Below, one piece after another: positions 24,254-33,460 of a stretch of DNA of 37,363 nt. Location of the stretch: positions 1 through 37,363 of the forward strand of contig NZ_CAKVJB010000024.1 in NCBI RefSeq assembly GCF_934754935.1, read 5' to 3'. The first letter of the stretch is position 1, and each line of letters opens with the position of its first letter. This DNA comes from an uncultured Holdemanella sp. GTDB taxonomy: Bacteria; Bacillota_I; Bacilli_A; Erysipelotrichales; Erysipelotrichaceae. Under the pieces are notes generated by a model, which worked only from the letters and a program-made list of their open reading frames with translations, was not told the DNA's origin and made no database searches. A program made the translations under genes and the position numbers.

Positions 24254-24940
24254 TTATACTTCAATCAATCTTTCTACACAGGTGCTCGCAAGAAGTAGTC
24301 CTGCACTTGCAGGAACAAAAATTGCACTTGGTAATGGCTGTCCTGATTCTACTGGCATAGGAATTTCTGTAGATGCCACAACCCAAATTTTATTTCGTAT
24401 ACGGTTTTTTCGTTTCCATTGACGAATTTGTTTAGCCATTGGATCATAACTTGTCTTTTCTATTTCTGTAACAATAAGTTTTGTGGGATCTTTACGCCTA
24501 GCCATTCCCATACTTGATAAGAATGGTATATTTCGATCGATACAGGCTTGCATCAAATCTTTCTTACTTTGAATGGAATCAATACAGTCTACCACAAAAT
24601 CAATGGGTTGTGAAAAAATCTCATCATCTTTAGTCTGATCATAGAAAAATGCATATGTATCCACAATACAATTTGGATTTAGTGTGCCAATTCTTTTCTT
24701 TAGTACATCTACTTTGACTTGATCTACTGTTTCTAAAGTTGCAACCAATTGACGATTAATATTACTTGGTTCCACGCAATCCTTGTCTATTAGAATTAGA
24801 TGACCAATTCCCGTTCGTGCCAAGGCCTCTACGCAAAAAGATCCAACTCCACCCACACCAACAACTAGGACTGTTTTATCCTTTAGTGTTTCTAGAGCTT
24901 CTTTTCCAAGCAACAATTCACTTCTTTCATTTGTCTTCAT
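24254..24940 (-). CDS. tcdA: tRNA threonylcarbamoyladenosine dehydratase
   Basis: This E1/ThiF-like enzyme turns t6A37 of tRNA into its cyclic form using ATP. Motifs: VVGVGGVGSFCVEALARTGI (nucleotide binding), LIDKDCVEPSNINRQL (E1 signature arginine and aspartate) and DFVVDCIDSIQSKKDL. The 228-residue length fits the CsdL/TcdA group and lacks the rhodanese or ThiS-partner features of ThiF/MoeB. It overlaps the miaA end by 14 bp, placing two tRNA A37 modification genes side by side. Confidence 0.92.
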   Translation of the reverse strand: MKTNERSELLLGKEALETLKDKTVLVVGVGGVGSFCVEALARTGIGHLILIDKDCVEPSNINRQLVATLETVDQVKVDVLKKRIGTLNPNCIVDTYAFFYDQTKDDEIFSQPIDFVVDCIDSIQSKKDLMQACIDRNIPFLSSMGMARRKDPTKLIVTEIEKTSYDPMAKQIRQWKRKNRIRNKIWVVASTEIPMPVESGQPLPSAIFVPASAGLLLASTCVERLIEV

Positions 24941-25841
24941 CCATTAACCATTCCTTTACTGCACTATATATTTCATTTCTATTTTGGGCTTCAAACCAAT
25001 GTACAGGCATTTGATTTTTAAACCATGTATATTGTCTTTTCGCATATTGTCTAGAATGTGTTTTTATAGCTGTTTTAACTTCTTCTATACTTTTTTCTTT
25101 TAAGAAATAATCCTTAAATTCTTTATATCCAATACCTTGAAAACTTGTATATTCCCATGTTTTTGGATTTGAAAACAATTCTTCTACTTCCTTGACTAAA
25201 CCATTTTCAAACATAATATCCACTCTTTTATTGATTCGATCATGTAAAATTTCTCGATCTATATCTAAACCTAAAAAGTATACATCATACAATGGAATAT
25301 GTTGTTGTTTGTCTTCTTGTTCCGATTTCGAGGTACCACTATGACAAATTTGAAGTGCTCTGATCAAACGTTTACGATTATTAGGATGAATTTTTTCTAG
25401 CGCTTTTGCATCTTTTTCTTCTAACATTACAACCAATTCTTCATTTGTTTTAGAATTTAAATAGGTTGTAAAAGCCACATCTTCTTGTTCTTCTTGAAAT
25501 TCATAGTCATATAATGCTGCTTTTAAATAAAGACCTGTTCCACCACATAAAATAGGAAACTTTCCTCTTTTCACAACATCTTCGATAGCTTTACGACATT
25601 TTTCTTGAAAAACCTTTACGTTATAAGGTTCATCATAATTTTGTACATCTATCAATTCATGATGAACTCCCTGCATTTCTTCTTCAGTGACTTTGGCCGT
25701 CCCCACATCCATTTTTTTATATACTTGCATACTATCGCAAGATATTATTTCACCATTCAATTGTTTTGCCAGCCATACAGAAAGACTTGTTTTTCCGATT
25801 CCGGTTGGTCCTACAATTGCTAAAACTTTTTGTCTATCCAC
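24927..25841 (-). CDS. miaA: tRNA dimethylallyltransferase
   Basis: MiaA adds a dimethylallyl group to A37 of tRNAs that read U-starting codons. The P-loop is VGPTGIGKTSLSVWLA, followed by ISCDSMQVYKKMDVGTAKV, LIDVQNYDEPYNV and LCGGTGLYLKAALYD; the C-terminal part holds GIGYKEF and RQYAKRQYTWF. I prefer the GTG at 25841, with AAGGA 8 bp upstream, over the TTG at 25847, which is too close to that site. Either start overlaps the mutL 3' end. Confidence 0.93.
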   Translation of the reverse strand: MDRQKVLAIVGPTGIGKTSLSVWLAKQLNGEIISCDSMQVYKKMDVGTAKVTEEEMQGVHHELIDVQNYDEPYNVKVFQEKCRKAIEDVVKRGKFPILCGGTGLYLKAALYDYEFQEEQEDVAFTTYLNSKTNEELVVMLEEKDAKALEKIHPNNRKRLIRALQICHSGTSKSEQEDKQQHIPLYDVYFLGLDIDREILHDRINKRVDIMFENGLVKEVEELFSNPKTWEYTSFQGIGYKEFKDYFLKEKSIEEVKTAIKTHSRQYAKRQYTWFKNQMPVHWFEAQNRNEIYSAVKEWLMDEDK

Positions 25842-27660
25842 GTTCAAATTCCTTTCTCAACTCACCATCACTCATCACAATCACTGTAGGTCTTCCATGA
25901 GGACAGTGATATGGTTGTTTACACTTTTGTAAATCTAAAATGACTTGCTCCATTTCCTGCATAGATAATGGTCGATTAAAACGTATCGAACTATGACATG
26001 CCATTGTCGCAATCATATGCTTTCTAAGTTTAGCCATATCTACATCTTGATTTTCTACAAAATAATCTAATAAATCTTGTAAGAATTGTTTTTGATTCAC
26101 ATCATGAAACCATAGTGGAATTTCACGAAGAATCAATTGATCTGTGCCAAATGGTTCAAATTCAATACCAAAAAACGCGGTCTTTTCATTGATTGTCATA
26201 TATTGAGCTAAAACATTACTTGAGACATCAAGTTGAATAGGAACCATTAGCGGTTGTTTATTTACGCATTGCACTAATAATTTCCCATTCAATTGTTCAT
26301 AATGATATCTTTCTTGAGCTGCATGCTGATCTACAATAACTAAACCTTCTTCATTACTACATAGTATATAGGAATCGTGAAGTTGGGCTAAAACTTGCAA
26401 GTGTTTAAAAAACTCAGGCCCCTTATCATTAACATCTTCCACTTTAGGAATAGGATATGAAATAGGCTCTTCTTTTATTTTTATATCAGGAGCCTTTTTT
26501 TCTTCATATATTCTTTTTTCTTCAACCACTGCTTCTTTAATTGGATTATAGTTTTGAAAACTTTGTTCAATCGTTTTATCTTCTTTTGGATGCTGCTTAA
26601 CAGGATATGAATATTGAATTTCTGGTTGTTCAAATATTACACTTTTCTTTTCAGGCTTACTGACTGCTACTGTTTTTAAAGAAGCATTCAATGCATCTTG
26701 AATCGTTTTCTTTATTAAATCTAACATTTCACCTTGTTTTGATAAGCGGACTTCCCATTTATTAGGGTGTACGTTTACATCAACCAATTGTGTATCTGAA
26801 TCCATCTGCAAAACAACGATTGGAAAACGATTGGGTGGCATATAATCACTATATGCATCTAGAATCGCTTTTTGGATTGCAACACTGCGAATCAATCTTG
26901 TGTTTAGCGTTAAAAACATAAAGTATTTTGTAGCGCGATTAATTTTTGGTTGAATCGCATATCCATGTATATGAAAATCCTCATTACTTCCTTCAAATGG
27001 AATCGCATTCTGTGCTACTTCTTTTCCATACATTTGATATAGAATTTCTTGAATATTTCCATTGCCACTTGTTTGAAATACAACTCTTCCATCATGAGAA
27101 AGTTGAAAACGAATATTTGGATGGGATAGTGCCATTTTATTCATTAAATCTGCAATAACAGAAAACTCATATGAAGTGCTTTTTAAATGTTTAAATCGTG
27201 CCGGTGTTTTTATGAACAAGCCAGAAACATCTAATTTTGTTCCTCTAGGACAATTGCATTTTTCATCTACATCTAAACTTCCATAGTTATATCTTAATAA
27301 TGTTCCTTCTTCTCCATTACTTGTCTGCAATTCGACTTGGGCAACAGAAGCAATACTTGGTAATGCTTCCCCTCTAAATCCCATCGTTTGAATATTAAAC
27401 AATTCTTCTTCAGAATGCATCTTACTTGTAGCATGTCGCATAAAAGCTAAATGTGCATCTTCATGATCCATTCCACAACCATCATCTGTAATCACAATTC
27501 TCTCAATACCACCTTGATAGACTTCAACTTCTATAACGGTTGCTCCTGCATCAATACTATTTTCAACGCATTCTTTTACAATTCCAGCTGGTCTTTCAAC
27601 AACTTCTCCAGCCGCAATCATATTTGTTAAGTGTTCACTCAATACATGTATTTTAGCCAC
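25834..27660 (-). CDS. mutL: DNA mismatch repair protein MutL
   Basis: 608 residues. The GHKL ATPase head has ECVENSIDAGAT, ITDDGCGM and TMGFRGEALPSIASV. The variable linker (~340-420) is rich in K, E and P. The C-terminal domain contains the endonuclease motif DQHAAQERYHYE and the zinc-site elements ACHSSIRFN and CPHGRPTVI, so this MutL nicks DNA itself, as in bacteria without MutH. It follows mutS by 32 bp. Confidence 0.97.
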   Translation of the reverse strand: MAKIHVLSEHLTNMIAAGEVVERPAGIVKECVENSIDAGATVIEVEVYQGGIERIVITDDGCGMDHEDAHLAFMRHATSKMHSEEELFNIQTMGFRGEALPSIASVAQVELQTSNGEEGTLLRYNYGSLDVDEKCNCPRGTKLDVSGLFIKTPARFKHLKSTSYEFSVIADLMNKMALSHPNIRFQLSHDGRVVFQTSGNGNIQEILYQMYGKEVAQNAIPFEGSNEDFHIHGYAIQPKINRATKYFMFLTLNTRLIRSVAIQKAILDAYSDYMPPNRFPIVVLQMDSDTQLVDVNVHPNKWEVRLSKQGEMLDLIKKTIQDALNASLKTVAVSKPEKKSVIFEQPEIQYSYPVKQHPKEDKTIEQSFQNYNPIKEAVVEEKRIYEEKKAPDIKIKEEPISYPIPKVEDVNDKGPEFFKHLQVLAQLHDSYILCSNEEGLVIVDQHAAQERYHYEQLNGKLLVQCVNKQPLMVPIQLDVSSNVLAQYMTINEKTAFFGIEFEPFGTDQLILREIPLWFHDVNQKQFLQDLLDYFVENQDVDMAKLRKHMIATMACHSSIRFNRPLSMQEMEQVILDLQKCKQPYHCPHGRPTVIVMSDGELRKEFERG

Positions 27661-27692
27661 ACTTCACACCTCCATTCATATGATTTTCCTAT

Positions 27693-30233
27693 TTATGATT
27701 CGATTTTTTCACTTAGTTTCTTTAATTCATACAGACAATCTAGAGCATCTCTCGGTGTCATTGAATCAATATCTAATTCTTGTAATTGTTGTAAAAGTTT
27801 GGATTTTTCAGGTTGAACTTGATCCATCACAAATAAACTTGGTTGATAATTTTGATTATTATCTTGGTTTTCAAAATTTAATAGAAGTTGTGACGCTCTG
27901 TCCAAAACAACCTTTGGTAAATGCGCTAATTTTGCGACATTGATACCATACGATTTATCAGCTTTTCCTTCGACAACACGATATCTAAATTCAATTTCAT
28001 TTTTCTCTTCACGAACATCAACATGCACATTTCGCATAGATTGATGTTCTTCTGCTAATTCCGTTAATTCATGATAGTGTGTCGAAAATAACGTTTTTGC
28101 GCCAATTGCTTCATCAATATATTCAAGCATTGCTTGTGCAAGAGCCATACCATCATATGTTGCTGTTCCTCGACCGATTTCATCAAATAATATTAAAGAA
28201 TGTTTCGTCGCGTAGCGCAAAGCTGTATTAGCTTCCATCATTTCTACCATAAATGTACTTTTCCCCGTTAAAATATCATCTGAAGCACCAATTCTTGTAA
28301 AAATACGGTCAAAAATAGGTAACTCTGCACTCTTTGCAGGGATAAAACTTCCCATTTGTGCCATTACCACCAATAAAGCGTTTTGTCGCATATAAGTTGA
28401 TTTACCACCCATATTCGGACCTGTAATTAATTGGATATGTTCTTCTTCTGACATTTTCCAATCATTCGAAACATATCTTTTTTTCTTCATACGATCATCC
28501 AATATTGGATGTTTTCCTTCCACAACATTTACATTGTAACCTGGATGGAATATTGGACATACATATCCTTTTTCACTGGCAAGAATTGCCAAAGACACAA
28601 GTACATCAATCGTAGATAGCGCTTGTGCACAAGCATGAAGATCAAATAAGTCTCTTTTAATTCTTAATAATAAGTCATTAAATAAACTTTGTTCCAACTT
28701 TACCTTTGTTTCTTGTGCATGTAAAATTTGTTCTTCTTTTTCTTTTAATTCCTGTGTAACAAATCTTGTTGCGTTGGCAAGTGTTTGTTTCGGGTGATAT
28801 CCAAATTCTTCTTTGATGTTTGATAAATTTCCATTACGAACCTCGATAAAATAGCCAAAAATACGATTGTATCCGACTTTTAAAGATTTTACGCCCGTTC
28901 TTTCACGTTCTTTAGCTTCTAGTTCTAAAATAAAATCTTTACCTTTTTTGGCAATTCTTCTTACTTCATCTAATTCTTGATTGTACCCATCATTAAAGAC
29001 TCCACCTTCTTTTAGTGTAAGTGGTGGATTTTCTATAATCGCATTTTTAATTTCATTGTATAATTCTTGGCAGTCTGGAATTTCATTAAATTTTGGATAT
29101 GAATTTAAAGTAGTAGCCAAATCTAAAATAGGTTTGGCATGTTCTAATGTAGCTACAAGTTGAAGTACATCTCGAGGACTGGCGTTGCCATATGCCATAC
29201 GACTTGCAAGTCTTTCCATATCATATACATAGACTAAATGTTCCTTCAAATTTTCTCTTAACATAAAGTTCTCTTTTAAATCTTTTACCGCTGCCTGTCT
29301 TTTAGAAATCTTTTCAGCATCAATTAATGGATATTCAATCCATCTTTTTAACAGTCTTGATCCCATAGCACTTTGACATTTGTCCATAAAAGACCATAAG
29401 CTTTCTGCCTTTGCGTTTGTTGATTGACTTGAAACTAACTCCAAATGATTCTTCGTTTCATAATCCATGACTAACACTTTATCTTTATCCATCGATTCGA
29501 TTGGTAAGAAATGATCAATATGTTGCTTTTGCGTGTCTTTTAAATAAGCCATTAAAAGTGCAAAAGATTCTTGTAAAGACTCTGATTCAATTCCATTTAA
29601 TAACGGAAGGTCTTGCAAATCAACACTTGCCTTTTTATGTTTCGAAATAAGTATTGTTTCCATTTCTTCTAGTGCGCTCATCCACTTTTTATCCATTGAC
29701 ATCGGACAAACAAGTTCACTTACATTTTGTTCTAACAACGCTTTTTGTAGAGCAACTAATGATCGTTGTAGCGTTTGATATTTCAATTCACCCGTACTTA
29801 ATTCACAATAGATCACCGTAATTTCAAAACTAGAAACATCACACGATGCCATATAGTTGGAAGTTTTGGCATCCATAGTTGCATCCATATATGTTCCTGG
29901 TGTAATAATTTTAACAATTCCTCGATCTACCAAACCTTTTGCACTGGAAGGATCTTCTAATTGTTCGCAAATCGCAACTTTATAGCCTTTTTTTACCAAT
30001 CTTTGAACATATGAATTAGCAGCATGAAAAGGAACACCACACATAGGAACTTTCTCTTCTACACCTGCACTTCTTCCAGTTAATACTAAATCTAATTCTT
30101 GTGAAACCAATTTTGCATCTTCAAAAAACATTTCATAAAAATCCCCTAAACGATAAAATAAAATCGCATCTGGATTTTCTTCTTTCATTTTTAAATAATG
30201 CTGCATCATTGGTGTATATTTTTTTTCTGCCAT
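27693..30233 (-). CDS. mutS: DNA mismatch repair protein MutS
   Basis: 846 residues, the usual MutS length. The N-terminal mismatch-binding domain has FYRLGDFYEMFFEDA with the Phe and Glu that read the mispair. The ATPase domain has GPNMGGKSTYMRQNA, LILFDEIGRGTATYDG and STHYHEL. First gene of the operon mutS-mutL-miaA-tcdA-dagK-CNNM. A minus-strand extended -10 (TGGTATAAT, 30257-30265) lies just upstream and gives a leader of only ~17 nt. Confidence 0.97.
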   Translation of the reverse strand: MAEKKYTPMMQHYLKMKEENPDAILFYRLGDFYEMFFEDAKLVSQELDLVLTGRSAGVEEKVPMCGVPFHAANSYVQRLVKKGYKVAICEQLEDPSSAKGLVDRGIVKIITPGTYMDATMDAKTSNYMASCDVSSFEITVIYCELSTGELKYQTLQRSLVALQKALLEQNVSELVCPMSMDKKWMSALEEMETILISKHKKASVDLQDLPLLNGIESESLQESFALLMAYLKDTQKQHIDHFLPIESMDKDKVLVMDYETKNHLELVSSQSTNAKAESLWSFMDKCQSAMGSRLLKRWIEYPLIDAEKISKRQAAVKDLKENFMLRENLKEHLVYVYDMERLASRMAYGNASPRDVLQLVATLEHAKPILDLATTLNSYPKFNEIPDCQELYNEIKNAIIENPPLTLKEGGVFNDGYNQELDEVRRIAKKGKDFILELEAKERERTGVKSLKVGYNRIFGYFIEVRNGNLSNIKEEFGYHPKQTLANATRFVTQELKEKEEQILHAQETKVKLEQSLFNDLLLRIKRDLFDLHACAQALSTIDVLVSLAILASEKGYVCPIFHPGYNVNVVEGKHPILDDRMKKKRYVSNDWKMSEEEHIQLITGPNMGGKSTYMRQNALLVVMAQMGSFIPAKSAELPIFDRIFTRIGASDDILTGKSTFMVEMMEANTALRYATKHSLILFDEIGRGTATYDGMALAQAMLEYIDEAIGAKTLFSTHYHELTELAEEHQSMRNVHVDVREEKNEIEFRYRVVEGKADKSYGINVAKLAHLPKVVLDRASQLLLNFENQDNNQNYQPSLFVMDQVQPEKSKLLQQLQELDIDSMTPRDALDCLYELKKLSEKIES

Positions 30234-30281
30234 AAATCATCATCCTAACATGACTATTATACCAAAATTTCAAAATAAATA

Positions 30282-30290
30282 TGTTATAAT
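30282..30290 (+). promoter_or_regulatory. Extended -10 promoter of the SEDS gene
   Basis: TGTTATAAT at 30282-30290 is a perfect extended -10; no good -35 is visible. It is about 25 bp from the divergent mutS -10, so the two promoters share their upstream DNA and may compete. Confidence 0.6.
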
Positions 30291-30319
30291 TAAAAACACT
30301 GAATAAGGAGGTTTCACTA

Positions 30320-31552
30320 ATGAAACAAACAATTCAATGGAAAAACAAATCCATACAAATTGATATTGGTTTGATTCTAATTCTAATCCTTTTTGGTTTA
30401 ACTAGTTGTTTTGCGTTATACAATTCTTTCAATTTAATTAAATCCGGAAGTGGATATTCATATTTATTGCGTCAATTATTTTGGTTTGTCGTAGGATTTA
30501 TCGCAATGTTTTTCCTTACAATTCTCCAAAATAAAAAAATATATTCCTATATGGATACAGCTTACAAAATTTTAATGTTGTGTCTTGTTTATTTATTTTT
30601 ATCTCGTATGTTATTTAACTTTGTTGGAATTTCGCTGCCTTTCGCAAGTGAAGTCAATGGTGCCATTTCATGGTTTCAATTGCCATTGATTGGTAGTTTC
30701 CAACCAAGTGAGTTTATAAAAATCGTTTTGATTGTTTTAGTTTCACAAATTATTGTTGAACATCAAAATACACATCCAAACCCAACCCATAAAGATGATT
30801 TATTATTACTTTGGCAAATCGCAAAAGTACTATTTCCACCATTATTTTTAATCATGATGCAACCGGATACTGGTATATGTATTATTATTGTTTTCAATAT
30901 TTTTATTTTAGTTTGTTGTAGTGGTATCCGAAAAGAATATGTCATCGGAATTTTTGCCTTTATAGCTATTGTTGTCGGAACATTCTTGTTTTTATATTTT
31001 GAATATCCTGAAATTCTTTCATCATTTATATCTTCATATAAACTACAAAGAATTGATGCATGGCTAGAACCAGAAAGTAATATTCGAGGCAGTTCAAATC
31101 AGCTGTATACCGCATTATTGTCATTGGGTAGTGCTGGTTTAACAGGATATGGTTTGCAGGCAAATATCATTTCAATTCCAGAAGCACATACAGACTTTAT
31201 TTTTGCGGCATTCGGTCAGTGTTTTGGTTTTATCGGAACAACATTTATTCTTATTCTTTGTTTATTACTTGATATTTATTTGTGTAAGATTGCTTATGCT
31301 ACAAAAGATAGAAAAGATCGATTTATTGTTATTGGTATTATCGCTATGCTATTATATCAACAACTTCAAAACACAGGTATGATTGTTGGATTGCTTCCAA
31401 TTACCGGAATCACATTACCACTTATATCTTATGGTGGTAGTAGTATTCTTTCATATTTTATATCTTTCGCAATTATTTTAAATATTTCACCAGCATCAAA
31501 AAGAACGATTCATTTGAATCGCTCTAGAAAAAAAATCAATATAAATTTTTAA
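30320..31552 (+). CDS. SEDS-family peptidoglycan polymerase (RodA/FtsW)
   Basis: 410 residues with ~10 membrane helices. SEDS signatures: FQPSEFIKIVLIVL, QPDTGICIII, RIDAWLEPESN, LGSAGLTGYGL, EAHTDFIFA with the catalytic aspartate, and PLISYGGSSIL near the end. These proteins polymerise lipid II together with a class B PBP. RodA and FtsW cannot be separated with confidence; the lack of division genes nearby and the short N-terminus favour RodA. One oddity: the segment after EAHTDFIFA is normally AEELG or GEELG, but here it reads FGQCFGFIG, without the two glutamates. AAGGAGGTTTCACTA precedes the ATG. Confidence 0.9.
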   Translation: MKQTIQWKNKSIQIDIGLILILILFGLTSCFALYNSFNLIKSGSGYSYLLRQLFWFVVGFIAMFFLTILQNKKIYSYMDTAYKILMLCLVYLFLSRMLFNFVGISLPFASEVNGAISWFQLPLIGSFQPSEFIKIVLIVLVSQIIVEHQNTHPNPTHKDDLLLLWQIAKVLFPPLFLIMMQPDTGICIIIVFNIFILVCCSGIRKEYVIGIFAFIAIVVGTFLFLYFEYPEILSSFISSYKLQRIDAWLEPESNIRGSSNQLYTALLSLGSAGLTGYGLQANIISIPEAHTDFIFAAFGQCFGFIGTTFILILCLLLDIYLCKIAYATKDRKDRFIVIGIIAMLLYQQLQNTGMIVGLLPITGITLPLISYGGSSILSYFISFAIILNISPASKRTIHLNRSRKKININF

Positions 31553-32309
31553 GTCTTGTTAAATAGGAATAAGTACGATATCTTGCAAATCGTACTTTTT
31601 TTGTGCTTGAATGTATGATGATTTCAGATATAGATTCTAAATCCCTTTCTAAATGATCATAACATACATGAGCATATGCTAAAGTATCGCCTCTAACACT
31701 AATTTTACGATTATCATTCATAATATATGGGTTTTTTAAAGAATGATGATTCTTATGTGAAATAGGCATAATTTCACATAACTGTAACACTTTTAATCCA
31801 GGATCTACAACCGCACCTTTTAACGCACGATTGACTGCTGTAGAGCCTGATTGAGTACTGATACAAATACCTGAGCCTTGACTACTTTCAAAGAACTCAT
31901 CATCAATTGAAATATCCAACACTAATGTTTTAGCAAGACTTTCAATTCGCACTTCATTTAATGCATAAAGCGTTTCATTTACTTGAGGAAGATCCATTTG
32001 AAGTAAATTGAATTCTTCAATCACTGGTTTATTATGCTTTAAATCATAAATTAAATGATCCACTTCATCTTGAGTATAATCTGTAAAAAAGCCAAGATTT
32101 CCTGTATGTATCGCAACAAATTGGATTTCATCTAATTTATCAATATACGTATGAATTGCCCTTAGTAAAGTTCCATCTCCTCCAACAGAAAAAATAACTT
32201 CACAATTCTCTTCCTCATATTCCCATCCAATAGAAATACATTTTTTCTTTAGAGCCTTTGCAACTCGTTTGGAGTTTTCATCTCCTCTATCTACCATACT
32301 AAAACGCAT
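31536..32309 (-). CDS. nadK: NAD kinase
   Basis: 257 residues, making NADP from NAD. Motifs are FSVGGDGTLLRAIHTY (GGDG), AIHTGNLGFFTDY, ALNEVRIES, GSGICISTQSGSTAVNRALKGAVVDP and IMPISHKNHHSLKNP. The short length is typical of Gram-positive NadK. AAGAGGAAGTGATTTA lies before the ATG. Its last 17 bases overlap the convergent SEDS gene, and it diverges from the CYTH gene. Confidence 0.94.
   Translation of the reverse strand: MRFSMVDRGDENSKRVAKALKKKCISIGWEYEEENCEVIFSVGGDGTLLRAIHTYIDKLDEIQFVAIHTGNLGFFTDYTQDEVDHLIYDLKHNKPVIEEFNLLQMDLPQVNETLYALNEVRIESLAKTLVLDISIDDEFFESSQGSGICISTQSGSTAVNRALKGAVVDPGLKVLQLCEIMPISHKNHHSLKNPYIMNDNRKISVRGDTLAYAHVCYDHLERDLESISEIIIHSSTKKVRFARYRTYSYLTRLKNLY
31571..31602 (+). 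terminator. Terminator of the SEDS gene, inside nadK
   Basis: AAGTACGAT (31571-31579) pairs perfectly with ATCGTACTT (31589-31597), followed by T7. The stem is part of the nadK coding sequence. Confidence 0.8.
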
Positions 32310-32363
32310 TAAATCACTTCCTCTTTTTTTTAATATATTGTAACATATTTATGGGTGATATAA

Positions 32364-32909
32364 ATGTACGATAATATTGAAAGAGAATTAAAATTATTGA
32401 TTGATGAAAAAACTTACGAAAGTATTATGAAATCATATGATTTTCATATCCCGATTATTCAAACAAATACATACTTTGACACCGAAAATCAAGATGTGAA
32501 AAAACAATACGGAGCAGTCAGAATAAGAACAATTCAAGACAAAAAGATATTTACACTAAAAATCAAGAAAGATGAATATACGCATTATGAATTTGAAAAA
32601 GAAATATTCACAAACGATATAAAAGAAATTGATGATCCGGAAATCTTAAGCTGGTTTGATCAATATCAAATTCCTAAAGCATTACATCCAACAGCTAGTT
32701 TTACAACTTTACGCAATGTATATGAATTTGAAAATGGAGAATTATGTTTAGACAAAACCACTTTTAAAAATCATATTGATTATGAAATTGAATACGAATA
32801 CACATCTGAACATGATGGAATTTTATTCTTCAACTCAATTTTAAATAAATATGGATTAAAATGGCAAAAAAATTGCCCTAGCAAAATTGCCAGAGCAATG
32901 AACGATTAA
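32364..32909 (+). CDS. CYTH-domain triphosphate-binding protein
   Basis: The N-terminal ERELKLLI gives the ExExK motif of CYTH tunnels (E6, E8, K10). Further charged strands (YFDTENQDVKK, AVRIRTIQDKKIFTLKIK, YEFEKEI, ELCLDKTTFKNHIDYEIEYEY) line the tunnel that binds triphosphates and metal. At 181 residues it matches single-domain triphosphatases of Firmicutes, which hydrolyse inorganic triphosphate or thiamine triphosphate; the substrate is not certain. GGGTGATATAA precedes the ATG. In many Firmicutes a CYTH gene lies near nadK and a RelA-like gene; here the pairing with nadK is kept, divergently. Confidence 0.88.
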   Translation: MYDNIERELKLLIDEKTYESIMKSYDFHIPIIQTNTYFDTENQDVKKQYGAVRIRTIQDKKIFTLKIKKDEYTHYEFEKEIFTNDIKEIDDPEILSWFDQYQIPKALHPTASFTTLRNVYEFENGELCLDKTTFKNHIDYEIEYEYTSEHDGILFFNSILNKYGLKWQKNCPSKIARAMND

Positions 32910-33454
32910 AATTTATGAGTTAATCGATAGAAGAAGGATTTAGAATTATATTCTTCTTCTTTTTTCTTATAATTTTCTATTTCCTCTTTGTTTTTATTAT
33001 AAAGTTCTTCTACTTCTTTTAGTTTCTGATTTTCAGATTCTAATTCAGATATTTTTTCATCTTTTGTTTGAGTCTCTAACAAGAACGTTTGTCTGCTTTT
33101 TTCAATTTCTAACTTCAGCTTTTCTTGATATAATTGTTTGATCTGAGCTTGGGCTTTCTCTTTCTCTTCTATAATAGCTTTTAATTTTTCGTTTTCAAAC
33201 CGAAGCTCCATTTCTACAGTAGAAACTTCATGCTTTTCTTTTCTAAAGTAAGTAGATAATCTTTCAACTCCTTCTGCCTTAATAGTGATTCTTCGAGTTA
33301 CTGGATTTTTATACTTCCAGTCTTTGTCTGGATTATCTTTTACCAACTTTGCGATAGCTTTATCTACTGTGTTTCTTGATTTATTAAAATGCTGACATAT
33401 CTGCGCAATATCCATATCATAATATACATCAATTGCTGACGCTTCTTCAGACAT
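32906..33454 (-). CDS. HTH / coiled-coil protein with aromatic-basic C-terminal tail
   Basis: I cannot name this 182-residue protein. Residues ~13-40 form a helix-turn-helix (MDIAQICQHFNKSRNTVDKA). Residues ~43-70 (WKYKNPVTRRITIKAEGVER) look like a wing or linker. Residues ~75-168 are a long E/K/L/Q-rich coiled coil. The last residues, KSFFYRLTHKF, form a short aromatic-basic tail that could lie on a membrane. The plan resembles RacA, which anchors the origin region to the cell pole, and also plasmid DUF536-type proteins. ATG 33454 is chosen because GGAAGGGG lies 8 bp upstream; a GTG at 33460 is closer to it. The DNA upstream carries a dense cluster of TCAYRTGA palindromes, possible binding sites. 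Confidence 0.8.
   Translation of the reverse strand: MSEEASAIDVYYDMDIAQICQHFNKSRNTVDKAIAKLVKDNPDKDWKYKNPVTRRITIKAEGVERLSTYFRKEKHEVSTVEMELRFENEKLKAIIEEKEKAQAQIKQLYQEKLKLEIEKSRQTFLLETQTKDEKISELESENQKLKEVEELYNKNKEEIENYKKKEEEYNSKSFFYRLTHKF
32930..32965 (+). terminator. Terminator of the CYTH gene
   Basis: GAAGAAGGAT (32930-32939) pairs with ATTCTTCTTC (32950-32959) with one G-U pair, followed by T6. It lies in the 3' end of the convergent HTH/coiled-coil gene. Confidence 0.65.
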
Positions 33455-33460
33455 ATTCAC

